Shown here: in pieces, positions 19,201 to 28,130 of the stretch
Numbering within the stretch: position 1 is the first letter of the stretch
How the letters are laid out: each line of letters starts with the position of its first letter
Source of the DNA: an uncultured bacterium
GTDB lineage: Bacteria > Bacillota_I > Bacilli_A > RFN20 > CAG-826
Direction of reading: 5' to 3'
Length of the DNA: 43,529 nt
Assembly: GCA_949299165.1 (NCBI GenBank)
Contig: CASFZJ010000011.1
Span: forward strand, 1 to 43,529
Translations under genes and position numbers: made by a program
The notes under the pieces: generated by a model
Seen by the model: only the letters and a program-made list of their open reading frames with translations
The model's database searches: none
What the model was told of the DNA's origin: nothing

Positions 19201-19961
19201 ATGACTTATTGAGTGGTGATAAGGATACAAAAGAATATGTTCTTCACATAAATGAAGACCCAGAACCTTATGATTTTATTGAAGCTTCTTTTGTTGACAA
19301 AGATGTTTTAACTTTAACATTTAATAAGGAAATGTTTGAAGTTAAAGTTGCTGGAATAGATGCTACTCTTGCGCCAACTACTGATGGTAAATATACTTAT
19401 ACGTTTTCATTAAAAGAACATGATCTTACCGTAGAAGATAATGTTTACATTACATATGTGGGCGAAAATTATGGTGAAATTTCTGGGATCCTTGCAGAAA
19501 ATGGTAATGGAATCATGTGGAGTAAAACAGCACAAGATGGCGGTTCCGTTGCTTTGCAATCAGCTGAGTATATAGATCCAGAAAATTCGATTAACGGAAT
19601 CCAATATAGAGTCAGTTATTATAATAGAGCGGATCAAAGATTACAATTGCCACGTGATGCTTATATTACTATTTTTTCTGATTATGATTCATCAACCGTC
19701 AAATGCTACCGAGTTTCAAATGGCGAATTAAAAGAAATGGAGAGTGCTGACTTAAAAGGAGCAACAAGAATTAATCTTGATGGGGTTGATACTTTCATTT
19801 TAACTGGTTCTGTATCTGAAAAACCAAGTGACCCAACAGAACCACAACAACCTTCAAATGATTTAACATGGTTGTGGATTACGCTTGGCACTCTAGGTGG
19901 CGCCATAATCATTGGTGGTGGTGTAATTTTGGTTTATTTAATCGTTAAAAAGAAAAAATAA
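16248..19961 (+). CDS. Cell-surface subtilisin-like (S8) protease 1, C5a-peptidase/lactocepin type
   Basis: The protein has 1237 residues. The signal peptide is followed by an inhibitor-like propeptide to about 130. The S8 catalytic triad is visible: Asp151 in AILDSSF, His230 in NHGMHVA and Ser587 in MSGTSMAAPN, with oxyanion Asn325. A PA (protease-associated) domain is inserted at about 445-525 (GKIVVVKRG, then GAIGIIVTND). Beyond Ser587, residues 670-900 look like the Fn3-like domain of C5a peptidases (LGFYGDY). The C-terminus has a proline-rich stalk, one membrane helix and KKKK, so it is a membrane anchor rather than an LPXTG sorting signal. The context AVTNEG replaces the usual AGN around the oxyanion Asn. 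It should cut extracellular proteins and feed the peptide importer downstream. AAGGAG precedes ATG. Confidence 0.9.
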   Translation: MFNKKLSLLFAISAFGFIVSSTITGKDSNFNFPVIKDGDYIVLFKDGKNIQDFKNEISIISKDIEIKEVYGGIVNGARIKASNFYMPYLESLNSISKISENKYHEVKVTNTQSIYDSSKTFYEPLTNNSVKELNIPESNKGGEGTLIAILDSSFSLTHEAFTDLDTDLKKKLTKEKVDTIVKSSDFRARNLDQYYYNDKVPYYHDYGGDLGIGNSPINEDSNVASLNSNHGMHVASIATANGTFTGVAPNAQLAFMKVFGDYSDGSQGCFDSMLVSALNDAYLLGADVINLSLGAALNEFEDSPVYAVLERLENEGVTVSAAVTNEGKGLWKNSGIYAYNTTEVVEDGVIGSYARSDSVTGVASYNIFDDNDGTYVSSEIAIGEDTIYGEDQLTNVTNNEVQYKSELHFYDLIPEGQKSVKLPYVIVPGVGSIQGDKDTNTHEVLGNDYEGLNVEGKIVVVKRGRIEFSTKVKNAKEHGAIGIIVTNDSGLGDISRFDLSSLAQENYIPVFSGKQDDFEKLEAAENKEITITKTLISDFSTNGTTADLRIATEISTPGQNVAGAINIPLTGTKQFINNGYAYMSGTSMAAPNYTGSIALILGEQDFADEEDELAYKKSLEARTMTTAKPIFQANGSPASVRRQGAGSLNVSNLLSSNQYLTSEDGKGKIELKNNFDIASGKIKFSVNLINENSESGSYKAKLYISAPEITELDKETYPKFGDVKLQTIKNKLVDTYEFDVALNGKEIQKIDVSYDLSDETKKYLTETFENGNYIEGYLMLTPNQSSLNELSIPYLGFYGDYNKQDAVEPFTFEREEGKTYASDLLNNLLQVTGAQKENVNYNSLIGVTGNDISTSKTDDIFLHNVDPAKEFTPILNRKIGDTYHLYAGSRGLSNNLYIQQYVSRNVKSSKVTLTNEAGEDVYVTRMKDSLIADETDTRLYKSLSTVSIFSQNYLAAHRAYAIIRLKDRVNGQNYADGTYKLKFEYDLLSGDKDTKEYVLHINEDPEPYDFIEASFVDKDVLTLTFNKEMFEVKVAGIDATLAPTTDGKYTYTFSLKEHDLTVEDNVYITYVGENYGEISGILAENGNGIMWSKTAQDGGSVALQSAEYIDPENSINGIQYRVSYYNRADQRLQLPRDAYITIFSDYDSSTVKCYRVSNGELKEMESADLKGATRINLDGVDTFILTGSVSEKPSDPTEPQQPSNDLTWLWITLGTLGGAIIIGGGVILVYLIVKKKK

Positions 19962-20052
19962 GAAACTTATATTTATTAAATGTAAATAAAATCGAAATCG
20001 GTTTAATGATTCAATTTTAAAAAAATATTCTGCAATTCTTTACTTTAAGTTC

Positions 20053-20089
20053 AATTATTGCCTCTAGATTTTTAGAGGCAATAATTTTT
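20053..20089 (+). terminator. Intrinsic terminator of protease 1
   Basis: A perfect 14-bp stem (20053-20066 with 20073-20086) has a core of TTGCCTCTA / TAGAGGCAA and a 6-nt loop, and it ends in a T run. Confidence 0.9.
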
Positions 20090-20252
20090 AGCATCTTCAA
20101 TCAGCTTAAATTAATATGTTTTTTAAGTTGCTTATAGTCCTTTATTTAGGAAAAATTTTTAATCATTGTTTTTACAACACTTGACTAGTTTCTTATTTTA
20201 TCTCTTGAAGAATAACCGCAATAAATGTAATTTTTTTAAATAAAACATATTA

Positions 20253-20274
20253 TTAATATTAAGATAATATTAAG
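20253..20274 (+). promoter_or_regulatory. Tandem 11-bp direct repeat, copy 1 of a shared element
   Basis: TTAATATTAAG is followed directly by ATAATATTAAG. The same pair, with C for T at position 5 of each unit, occurs at 24662-24683 before oppA, so 20 of 22 bases agree. An 11-bp period places both units on one face of the helix. The element ends 26 bp before the -35 of protease 2, consistent with an activator site. Confidence 0.6.
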
Positions 20275-20300
20275 GAAATTAATGTTTATTAGATTCTAAA

Positions 20301-20328
20301 TTTACAAATATTCAATTTGTTTTACAAT
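20301..20328 (+). promoter_or_regulatory. Promoter of protease 2
   Basis: TTTACA (20301-20306) and TACAAT (20323-20328) are 16 bp apart, each one base off consensus. Transcription would start near 20335, with SD AAGGAG just before ATG 20361. Confidence 0.65.
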
Positions 20329-20360
20329 TTTTAAGTATGTGAATAAGAAAGGAGTTATTT

Positions 20361-23300
20361 ATGCACAAAAGAAAATTATTGTTTTTACTATCTTTTGGCG
20401 CATTAGCTTTTACTGTTTCTTCGGTTATTGCTAGTAAAAATGCCTCATTTGATTATTTAAATGTTAAAGATAGCGACTTTATAGTACTTTTTAAAGATGG
20501 CAAAAGTATACAAGATTTCAAAAATGAGATAAATTCAATTACAAGCGAGTATGCTATTGTTAAATCTTATGATGGAATAGCAAATGGCGCTATGATTAGT
20601 GCAAACAATTCGTTGGAAAATGTTTTAAAATCATTGCCTTCTGTTTCATTCGTTAGTGAGAATAAAGGATACACTTTAAAAGAAAACGCTGTTTATGATT
20701 CAACTGTTACTTTTGAAGAACCACTAGAAAATAATTCGGTTGAAACAATGCATGTACCGGAAAACAGCAAGGCAGGGGAAGGCACAGTTATTGCTGTTTT
20801 AGATTCTTCTTTTTCGGTTGAGCATAGTGCTTTCGCAAATCTTGAAAAAGATGTTGAAAAGAAACTTACTCAAAATAAAGTCAACGAAGTTATAAATAGT
20901 GAAAATTTTCATGGCAAAAGCGGGAAATTCTATTCCGATAAAGTTCCATATGTTTATGACTATGGTGGAAGTGTAACAATTTCAAGTGATGGAAATAGTT
21001 ATACTTATAAAGGCGATGATAACGTAGAAAGTCCAGCTTCTCTTCATGGTATGCATGTTTCATCAATTGCGACTGCTAATGGTGCATTTACGGGTGTCGC
21101 TCCAAATGCTCAGCTTTTATTTATGAAAGTTTTTGGTGATGTTGTCGGTGGAGGAAGCGGCCAATTGTGTACTGACGACATGATTATTGAAGCTTTAGAA
21201 GATGCAGCTGCTTTTGACGTCGATGTAGTAAATATGTCATTAGGCAGTGACTTAAATGATTTTACAACTGATAGTGCTGCCTATCAAGTAATTGAAAAGC
21301 TTGAAAAGAAAGGCATTACTGTGGCTGTTGCTGCCGGGAATGAAGGAAAAGGAACTTGGAGTAATAGTGGAGTTTATGCTTTCAATACTACCGATTTTGT
21401 TGAAAATGGTGTTTTAGGAAATTATGCAACAAGCGATTTTGCCACTAGTGTTGTTTCAGCAAACGTTTTTGATGATTCTACTTTAACAAGTGAAATTGCA
21501 GTTGGTGACCATACAATTTATGGCAGCGATCAGCTTGTAAATTATGTTGGAATGGAAGAAGGCAGTGAATATGAAGAGGAACATCCTTTCTGGAAATTAA
21601 TTCCTGAAGGAAAAACTTCTGTCGCATTAGAATATGTTTTGATTCCAGGGTATGGCTCTATCAACAATAAAGACACAGAAACTGGGGAACAATATGGAGA
21701 TGATTTTGCTAATATCGATGTAAAAGGTAAAGTAGCGGTCATCAAAAGAGGTGGAATAAGTTTTTACCAAAAAGTTCAAAATGCTAAATCAAAAGGCGCA
21801 ATAGGTGTAATTATTACAAATGACACTGGTAAGGGCTCGATTGGGCGTTTAGATTTGTCTGATTTAGCTGTCTCTAATTACATTCCTGTTTATTTAGGAA
21901 CTAAAGAAGACTATGACGCTTTAGAAAACGCTGAAAATAAAGTTCTTACTATAACTAAATCACAAATGAGCACATTTAGTAGTGATGGTGCTTCTGCTGA
22001 TTTAGGCTTACATACCGAGATTGCTACTCCAGGTCAAAATATTGCTGGTGCTATTAATACGCCAATTGATGCTGATGATTCTAATAAAGAAATTTTACAT
22101 GATGCATTTGGGTATTTATCTGGTACTTCGATGGCCACACCAAATTATGCTGGTGCAGTCTCTTTAATCTTAGGCGAACAAGATTTTGCTAGTGAAGATG
22201 AAGAACTTAAATTTAAAGATACACTTGAAAGTAGAGTAATGACAAACGCGACTCCATTAATTCAAGCGAATGGATCACCAATTAGTCCTAGAAAACAAGG
22301 TGCAGGTTTAATAAACGTTGAAAACGTACTTAAATCTAATTTATATCTTGAACATGATGGAGAAGGTAAAGTTGAACTTCATAATGAAGAAAATATTAAA
22401 ACTGGTAAAGTAGATTTTGATGTTACTATTCATAATGAAAGCGCAAAAAGAGGAACATATAAAACAACTTTATATGTCACAGTACCTGAATTGACTACAA
22501 TGGATAGTGAAACATATCCAGAATTTAAAGGTATTGAATTCCAAACAACTAATAATCAGATTTTAGAAAAAGTTACACTTCCTGATGTTGTATTAGGAGG
22601 AGAAGAAATTCAAACAATTAGTGTATCTTACGAACTTACAAGTCAAGACAAAGCTTATCTTGATGAAAAGTTTGAGAATGGTACTTATGTTGAAGGATTT
22701 GTTGTTTTAGAGCCAACTGAAACAACTAGCACAGCTTTATCAATTCCATATATGGGATTTTATGGAGATTACTTCAAACAAGATGCTGTCGAACCATTTA
22801 CTTTTGAAAGAGAAGAAGGAAAAATTTATCAATCCGATTTATTAAATAATTTGCTTGAAGTAACTGGCGCTAAACTTCCTGAAGCTAATTTTAACTCTTT
22901 AATCGGAGTTACAACTGGTGGATTAGAGGGTATTGACATGGAAGAAATTTTATATAATACCGTTGATCCTTTAACAAAATATTATCCAATTCAAACAAAA
23001 CTCATTGATGGAAAATATCATTTATATGCCGGAGCTAAAGGAATTAGTGATACTCTCTACATTCAACAATTTGTAAATAGATCTGTTGTTGATAATGATG
23101 TTACTCTAACCAATAATGCAACTGGTCAAGTAGTTTTAAATGACCACATGTTTGACTCACTTGTAGGAACTGATGGTGTATATAATCTTTATAAATCAAA
23201 CGCTTTAACTTCTCTTTTTGCTAATCAATTCTTAACAGCACATAGGGCTTACACAATTATTCCTTTAAAAGATAAAGATTCAGATTCTTATTATCCTGAT

Positions 23301-24077
23301 GGAGAATATACTTTGAAATTTGAGTATCAACTTGCAAATGGTGATACAGACGTTAAAGAATATATTTTACATATTAGTGAGGATGCTAGTGCACCAGAAT
23401 TTTCAAGTGTTAGTTTTGTTAACAAAGATGAATTAACTTTAACATTTGAAAAAGAAATGTTTAAAATTCAAATTTCAGATAAAGATATTCCATTGATTTC
23501 AGAAAAAGATGGCAAATTTACATATAGCGCCAAATTAAGTGAACTTGGTTTATCTCTTGAAGATAATTTACTTGTTTCATTTATAGACGAAAACTATGTT
23601 CCAATGTATGGGGTTATTTCTAAAGATGGATATGGCGCAATTTGGAGTGAAGAATTAAGAAGCGGTGATGAAATTTCATTTAGGCAAAGCGAATATGCTG
23701 GTACTGTCGTAGGTACACAAATTCAAATTTCTCGTTATAACTCATCCGGACAAGTTCAAAGTGTTCCTTCAACTGCAACCGCGACTATTTTCCATAACTA
23801 TGAACCTTCTTCTGTTAGCGTATTTTCTTTATTTGGGGAAAACCTTTCAAAAGTAGAAGCAGTTGTAAACGAAAACACAATTACCTTTTCATTAGAAAGT
23901 GGAAAATTGTTTGTTATAACTGGTAATGCTAAAAAGGAAGATGAGGAAGATCTTACGCCTCCAGAAGAACCTCAAGATTTAACTGCATTATGGATAACAA
24001 TTGGTGTTGTTGGTGGTGTTATTGTTGTTGGAGGATCTGGTTTAGGAATATTCTTCTTTCTTAAAAAGAGACATTAA
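20361..24077 (+). CDS. Cell-surface subtilisin-like (S8) protease 2
   Basis: This 1238-residue paralogue of the preceding protease has the same domain order. It has a signal peptide, a propeptide and the triad Asp148 (AVLDSSF), His229 (LHGMHVS) and Ser590 (LSGTSMATPN). The oxyanion Asn327 lies in the canonical AAGNEG. A PA domain occupies about 445-525. The Fn3-like region includes MGFYGDYFKQDAVEPF, shared almost exactly with protease 1. The C-terminus is a membrane helix (LTALWITIGVVGGVIVVGG) and a basic tail, again without LPXTG. It arose by tandem duplication but has its own promoter and terminator, and its upstream direct repeat is shared with oppA. It is likely to supply peptides for import; adhesion or host-protein cleavage is also possible. 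Confidence 0.9.
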   Translation: MHKRKLLFLLSFGALAFTVSSVIASKNASFDYLNVKDSDFIVLFKDGKSIQDFKNEINSITSEYAIVKSYDGIANGAMISANNSLENVLKSLPSVSFVSENKGYTLKENAVYDSTVTFEEPLENNSVETMHVPENSKAGEGTVIAVLDSSFSVEHSAFANLEKDVEKKLTQNKVNEVINSENFHGKSGKFYSDKVPYVYDYGGSVTISSDGNSYTYKGDDNVESPASLHGMHVSSIATANGAFTGVAPNAQLLFMKVFGDVVGGGSGQLCTDDMIIEALEDAAAFDVDVVNMSLGSDLNDFTTDSAAYQVIEKLEKKGITVAVAAGNEGKGTWSNSGVYAFNTTDFVENGVLGNYATSDFATSVVSANVFDDSTLTSEIAVGDHTIYGSDQLVNYVGMEEGSEYEEEHPFWKLIPEGKTSVALEYVLIPGYGSINNKDTETGEQYGDDFANIDVKGKVAVIKRGGISFYQKVQNAKSKGAIGVIITNDTGKGSIGRLDLSDLAVSNYIPVYLGTKEDYDALENAENKVLTITKSQMSTFSSDGASADLGLHTEIATPGQNIAGAINTPIDADDSNKEILHDAFGYLSGTSMATPNYAGAVSLILGEQDFASEDEELKFKDTLESRVMTNATPLIQANGSPISPRKQGAGLINVENVLKSNLYLEHDGEGKVELHNEENIKTGKVDFDVTIHNESAKRGTYKTTLYVTVPELTTMDSETYPEFKGIEFQTTNNQILEKVTLPDVVLGGEEIQTISVSYELTSQDKAYLDEKFENGTYVEGFVVLEPTETTSTALSIPYMGFYGDYFKQDAVEPFTFEREEGKIYQSDLLNNLLEVTGAKLPEANFNSLIGVTTGGLEGIDMEEILYNTVDPLTKYYPIQTKLIDGKYHLYAGAKGISDTLYIQQFVNRSVVDNDVTLTNNATGQVVLNDHMFDSLVGTDGVYNLYKSNALTSLFANQFLTAHRAYTIIPLKDKDSDSYYPDGEYTLKFEYQLANGDTDVKEYILHISEDASAPEFSSVSFVNKDELTLTFEKEMFKIQISDKDIPLISEKDGKFTYSAKLSELGLSLEDNLLVSFIDENYVPMYGVISKDGYGAIWSEELRSGDEISFRQSEYAGTVVGTQIQISRYNSSGQVQSVPSTATATIFHNYEPSSVSVFSLFGENLSKVEAVVNENTITFSLESGKLFVITGNAKKEDEEDLTPPEEPQDLTALWITIGVVGGVIVVGGSGLGIFFFLKKRH

Positions 24078-24081
24078 AAAT

Positions 24082-24109
24082 AGATAGAGTGCTTTTGCAC
24101 TCTATCTTT
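24082..24109 (+). terminator. Intrinsic terminator of protease 2
   Basis: A perfect 11-bp stem (24082-24092 with 24097-24107) has core GATAGAGTGC / GCACTCTATC and a TTTT loop, followed by TTTAATATTT. Confidence 0.85.
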
Positions 24110-24155
24110 AATATTTAATTGCTTTTTATTAATCTTTTATATATAGTTAACAAAT

Positions 24156-24590
24156 ATGAGCGAAAAAAAGAAGAAATTTAGCATTTATGAGATATTAAAT
24201 TTAAGAAATCTTATTTATTTCTTGGTTTCTATAGTCTGTGGAATTGGAATTTTTGTTATTTTTTGTTTAATTAAAAATGTTAGTTTTTCTTTATTAAACT
24301 CTTGTGATGGTTTCTTTGTTGGAGCCTGTGTCTTAATTGGTGTTGGTATATTACAATTAGTAGTAAATCAGGGCACCTTTGATGTTATTGCAGTAGGTTT
24401 TTCAAATTTATTTAGCGTATTTAAAAAAGATGGCACTAAAAAATATGACGGAATCTATGGATATCAAGAAGCTAAACAAGCTAAAAGAAAGCAAAACAAA
24501 TATAATCGGATACCAATAGCTTTTGCTGGACTGCTTCTATTGATAGTGGCGCTTATATTAAGAGCGATTTATCAAAATTCACTTATATAA
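24156..24590 (+). CDS. DUF3899-type membrane protein
   Basis: The 144-residue protein has three hydrophobic helices: about 18-40, 52-71 and 118-138. The middle pattern DGFFVGACVLIGVGIL followed by NQGTFDVIAVGF matches the uncharacterised DUF3899 family of Firmicutes. A highly basic loop (EAKQAKRKQNKYNR) should be cytoplasmic. There is no SD. TATAGT at 24142-24147 ends 8 nt before ATG, so a leaderless mRNA is possible. A weak AT-rich hairpin (24587-24610) follows the gene. Function is unknown. Confidence 0.65.
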   Translation: MSEKKKKFSIYEILNLRNLIYFLVSIVCGIGIFVIFCLIKNVSFSLLNSCDGFFVGACVLIGVGILQLVVNQGTFDVIAVGFSNLFSVFKKDGTKKYDGIYGYQEAKQAKRKQNKYNRIPIAFAGLLLLIVALILRAIYQNSLI

Positions 24591-24661
24591 CATTAAAGAT
24601 ATTATGTTATTTTGATGATTTCACCGCTTATTTATACGATATAGTTAGAAGAATTCTGACT

Positions 24662-24683
24662 TTAACATTAAGATAACATTAAG
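24662..24683 (+). promoter_or_regulatory. Tandem 11-bp direct repeat, copy 2, upstream of oppA
   Basis: TTAACATTAAG is followed directly by ATAACATTAAG, almost the same as 20253-20274. TTAACA-like hexamers on an 11-bp period resemble Bacillus PhoP boxes. A further TTAACA lies at 24690-24695. The binding protein is unknown. A clear -35/-10 pair downstream could not be fixed. Confidence 0.6.
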
Positions 24684-24764
24684 ATTTATTTAACAAAACA
24701 ATAATTATCTTTATTGATAATTATAGTTTATATATTGATTTTCAATCAAAAAGGAGGAGACTTT

Positions 24765-27700
24765 ATGAAAAAAAGTTCTAAAAAGTTATTTACATTATCT
24801 GCATTAATCCTCTGCGGTGCATTTACATTAGGTGGGGTTGCCTCTTGTGGAGGCGGCGATGAACCAGGACCAGATCCTAAGCCTATTGTACCGGTAGATG
24901 GTCAAATTGCAGTAAAAGATGAAGGTGAGACTAGTCTTAGCTTACCATCTCATTTATTACTTGAAGCAAGAGATGCAACATACTTTTCACCATATGTCGT
25001 AACAGTCGGTGAAGATAATTCAATTTCGCCTCTTTCAAGTGGTGGCGATACGTTAATGGTTGCTGGAGGAAAAGCAGCATTATATGCATATAATGTTCCA
25101 GAAGGAAGTAAATTAACAGCTTCTGTTACAACTCCAATGGGTGCTAAATCTGATGCAGTAATTCTTTCTGCTGATGGAACAATTACAGCTAAAGCTTCAG
25201 TAACAGAAAAAGTTGATTGTGTTGTTACACTTTATGCAACAGATCCAACATCATCTAAACTTTATGCTGGCGATAGCGGAACAATTACTGGCCAACGAGT
25301 TTATAAGAAGAGTGTCAATATTTCAGTTATTCCTAAAGAACAATTAGCATCTAATACAATTGAAACGTATGGTACTTTAGATGTTAGACAAAGAAGTGAA
25401 GTTACTTCACAACTTGAAAAATATGCTCTTAAAAATGGTTTAACAGGTGTATCTATTTCTGATAATGGTGGATATGCAATGTATAGTGATCGTTTAAGTG
25501 CACCTTTACTTGATACCGATAATTATCTTGCTGGTTATGGTTTCGGTACATCAATGTATGGTGAAATAACAGCTGATTTAGCAAAAGAAGAAACTGTTGC
25601 ATGGAAGAGATATTATCATGATCAAATTACACCATCATCTGACCCAGGCTCAGTAAATTATCTAGATAGTGATCTTGCAACTGTTAATGATTTATATTCC
25701 TATATGGCTGCTGGTTATTGGAAAACTGAACTTAATAAAACTAATGATGAAACTGTTTATGGTTTAAACCTTGCTAGATCAAAACCTATACCATTAAATA
25801 TGGATAAAAAAACAGGCTTAGCAACAAAATGGAAAATTCCTGTTTGGGTTGGTGGCGCTTCAACTGATGAATCAAAAGGTGTAATGAAAGATCTTACTTT
25901 TAGAACATCTTCTAAATCAAAATTTAGTAAATATAACAACACTTATATTAAACTTGAAGACTACTTAACACCATTTAAACTTCTTGCTACTCAAGCAGTT
26001 GGTTGGTATAGAGGCGCCGAACAAGCAGGTGAAAGTACAGTAAATAGACAAATTAAAGGGTTTGCTAACTACTATAACAATTCTGCAGAGTTTACTTCTC
26101 TTGCAAGCGATGAAGAATTTTCTTCTTCAGTTGGTGTTAGCATTGATCACTCTGATAATTCTATTACAATTGAATTTAATGGTGGATTTACACAAGATTT
26201 TGCTGAATATCAACTTGACAGCTTATGGTCTAATCCTATTTCTGAAGAATTTGTTAAAGAAATTGGCGGTGGAGATGTAATCAAAGGATCTCAATATTTT
26301 GGCACAAACGCAACTACGGGCGGTTTAAAAGGATTACTTGATACCTCTTTATCTGTTGGCCCTTATTATTTAGAAGATTACGTTTCAAAAACAAGAATTG
26401 TTTTTTCTAGAAATGATAAATGGTTCATGACAAAAGATACTGCTGGTAGAGATATTTATAAGATTCAAGGTTATTATATTGGCGTTAACTCAGCAATGGA
26501 ACAAGATTCTACAGCAGCATTTACAGCTTGGGAAAATGGATATGTTGATGCAGCTACTTTAATTGATGAAAAATGGGAACAATATGAAAACGACCCACGT
26601 AAGAAATCAGTTTTAGGTGATAATCAACAAAAATTCACTTTCAATAGAATGGATAAATGGCTTTGGGATCAAAACTTTGGCGAAGGAGGAGCATGGCAAC
26701 AAGCATTTAATCCAAAACTTGAATCAACTTGGGATGTCAAACCAATTGCATCTAATGATAGTTTCTTCTATGGCTTAAATTTAGCTGTCGATAGAGAAGG
26801 ATTTGCTGAAAAGTTCCATAGAAATCCATCAATTGACTATCAAAACCCAATTGCAAAAGTTAATCCTGTTACTGGTGAGTTATACAATAAATCACCTGAA
26901 CACAAAGCAGCTATGGAATATGTATATGGAGACGCTTTTGATGATTTAAGCCTCACTACAGATTATGCTATTACATATATGAGGGCTGGTATTGTAGAAG
27001 AGCTCGAAGCTGGGCATTATGATTTAGGTACTGGAGCAAATCCTACAGTTGTAAGTCTTGGCTTAGGCACAATTGATGATGTTTACTATAGAGATAGAGT
27101 CGCTGTTATTCAACAAAACTGGACTGATGCATTTAATGCAGCTGTAACAAGCTATAGAGATGAAAATGGTAAAAATCCACTTGTTGATGAAAATGGTAAA
27201 CCAAGAATTACATTTACGTTAAGTTGTACTTATGTTAATAATGAAACATCTCAAAAAGACTTAATTACGAATGGTATGTGGACTGGTAAATATGATATTC
27301 AATATGCATATTTAATTAGTGGTAATGCATACGATACTATTAACAATATGGATATCTTAATGTCTGATAAGATGGGAGGTTTCGAACTCAACTTTGCTTC
27401 AGATACAAGATTACCTAGTGGTGATATCTATTATGATGGTAAATACTGGTCATTCAATTCTCTCTGGAGTGCATGTAATGGCGGTACTGTCTTAGACTCA
27501 AATGGTATGGAAGTTTCTTCTATTCTTCAAGGTGTGGGTCAAGTTGGTGGAAAAGTTACATCTAAAACAGTAGGTACTGGCGAAGAAGCTACCACATTCT
27601 ATTCAATTCCATTTGTTATGGATGAAGTAGTTTCTGGATTCAAAACTGAGGTTATTATTAAACCTGATGATTCTGATTATGGAACAGATGCTCCTTACTA

Positions 27701-27953
27701 TTTAAGTAATGATCAAAAATACTATGTAAATGTTTTAGATTCTGGTGTTGTTGATGAAGCTAAAGGAGTCTATGCTGTAACAGTTGATGACTATGCAATA
27801 TTCCCTGGTCAAGCTGTTGGTGGTCCAGAAGGAACAAGTTTTGCTCAATTCTATATCACTTATAGAGTTGTTGGAGAAAATGGCAATACAGCCTATCTTG
27901 AAACAGCAATAGGCGTACTTTGGAATTCAACTACAGGCGAAATTCTTGAATAA
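24765..27953 (+). CDS. oppA: Oligopeptide-binding lipoprotein (large OppA)
   Basis: The mature start is ATG 24765, with AAGGAGG 8 nt upstream; the longer frame from 24714 has no RBS. The product is 1062 residues with lipobox VASC (Cys 28), anchored outside the cell. The middle and C-terminal parts look like a family 5 (peptide/nickel) solute-binding protein, for example SVGPYYLEDYVSKTRIVFSR and FFYGLNLAVDREGFAEKFHR. Usual OppA proteins have 540-600 residues, so about 450 extra are present. Part of the excess is an N-terminal beta-rich segment (residues about 40-190). It binds peptides and delivers them to the OppBC channel encoded next. A hairpin after its stop probably lowers expression of the channel genes relative to this protein. 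Confidence 0.85.
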   Translation: MKKSSKKLFTLSALILCGAFTLGGVASCGGGDEPGPDPKPIVPVDGQIAVKDEGETSLSLPSHLLLEARDATYFSPYVVTVGEDNSISPLSSGGDTLMVAGGKAALYAYNVPEGSKLTASVTTPMGAKSDAVILSADGTITAKASVTEKVDCVVTLYATDPTSSKLYAGDSGTITGQRVYKKSVNISVIPKEQLASNTIETYGTLDVRQRSEVTSQLEKYALKNGLTGVSISDNGGYAMYSDRLSAPLLDTDNYLAGYGFGTSMYGEITADLAKEETVAWKRYYHDQITPSSDPGSVNYLDSDLATVNDLYSYMAAGYWKTELNKTNDETVYGLNLARSKPIPLNMDKKTGLATKWKIPVWVGGASTDESKGVMKDLTFRTSSKSKFSKYNNTYIKLEDYLTPFKLLATQAVGWYRGAEQAGESTVNRQIKGFANYYNNSAEFTSLASDEEFSSSVGVSIDHSDNSITIEFNGGFTQDFAEYQLDSLWSNPISEEFVKEIGGGDVIKGSQYFGTNATTGGLKGLLDTSLSVGPYYLEDYVSKTRIVFSRNDKWFMTKDTAGRDIYKIQGYYIGVNSAMEQDSTAAFTAWENGYVDAATLIDEKWEQYENDPRKKSVLGDNQQKFTFNRMDKWLWDQNFGEGGAWQQAFNPKLESTWDVKPIASNDSFFYGLNLAVDREGFAEKFHRNPSIDYQNPIAKVNPVTGELYNKSPEHKAAMEYVYGDAFDDLSLTTDYAITYMRAGIVEELEAGHYDLGTGANPTVVSLGLGTIDDVYYRDRVAVIQQNWTDAFNAAVTSYRDENGKNPLVDENGKPRITFTLSCTYVNNETSQKDLITNGMWTGKYDIQYAYLISGNAYDTINNMDILMSDKMGGFELNFASDTRLPSGDIYYDGKYWSFNSLWSACNGGTVLDSNGMEVSSILQGVGQVGGKVTSKTVGTGEEATTFYSIPFVMDEVVSGFKTEVIIKPDDSDYGTDAPYYLSNDQKYYVNVLDSGVVDEAKGVYAVTVDDYAIFPGQAVGGPEGTSFAQFYITYRVVGENGNTAYLETAIGVLWNSTTGEILE

Positions 27954-27983
27954 TTGTTTCAAACATCGTAAATAATACCTTAT

Positions 27984-28018
27984 AATATAATCCAAGGGTA
28001 AAACCTTGGATTATATTT
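27984..28018 (+). terminator. Hairpin terminator/attenuator between oppA and oppB
   Basis: A perfect 14-bp stem (27984-27997 with 28004-28017) has core ATCCAAGG / CCTTGGAT. Only a short T run follows, so termination may be partial. This arrangement commonly gives more binding protein than permease. Confidence 0.75.
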
Positions 28019-28130
28019 GTGTTTATAATAATTAATTTAGACACAATTTATTTATCTTAATATAAATAGTTTTGATTTTAGATTGAAAATATTTATATTT
28101 ATATAAATTATTTAGAATAGGAGATAAAGT

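Larger units (their letters stand above)
19962..20360. other. Intergenic region between the two proteases
   Basis: This holds a terminator (20053-20089), a pair of 11-bp direct repeats (20253-20274) and a promoter (20301-20328). The remaining AT-rich DNA shows no gene. Confidence 0.6.

Noticed and set aside
24714-24764. Upstream extension of the oppA reading frame
   Set aside because: The added residues come from AT-rich leader DNA. AAGGAGG and the lipoprotein signal fix the start at 24765.
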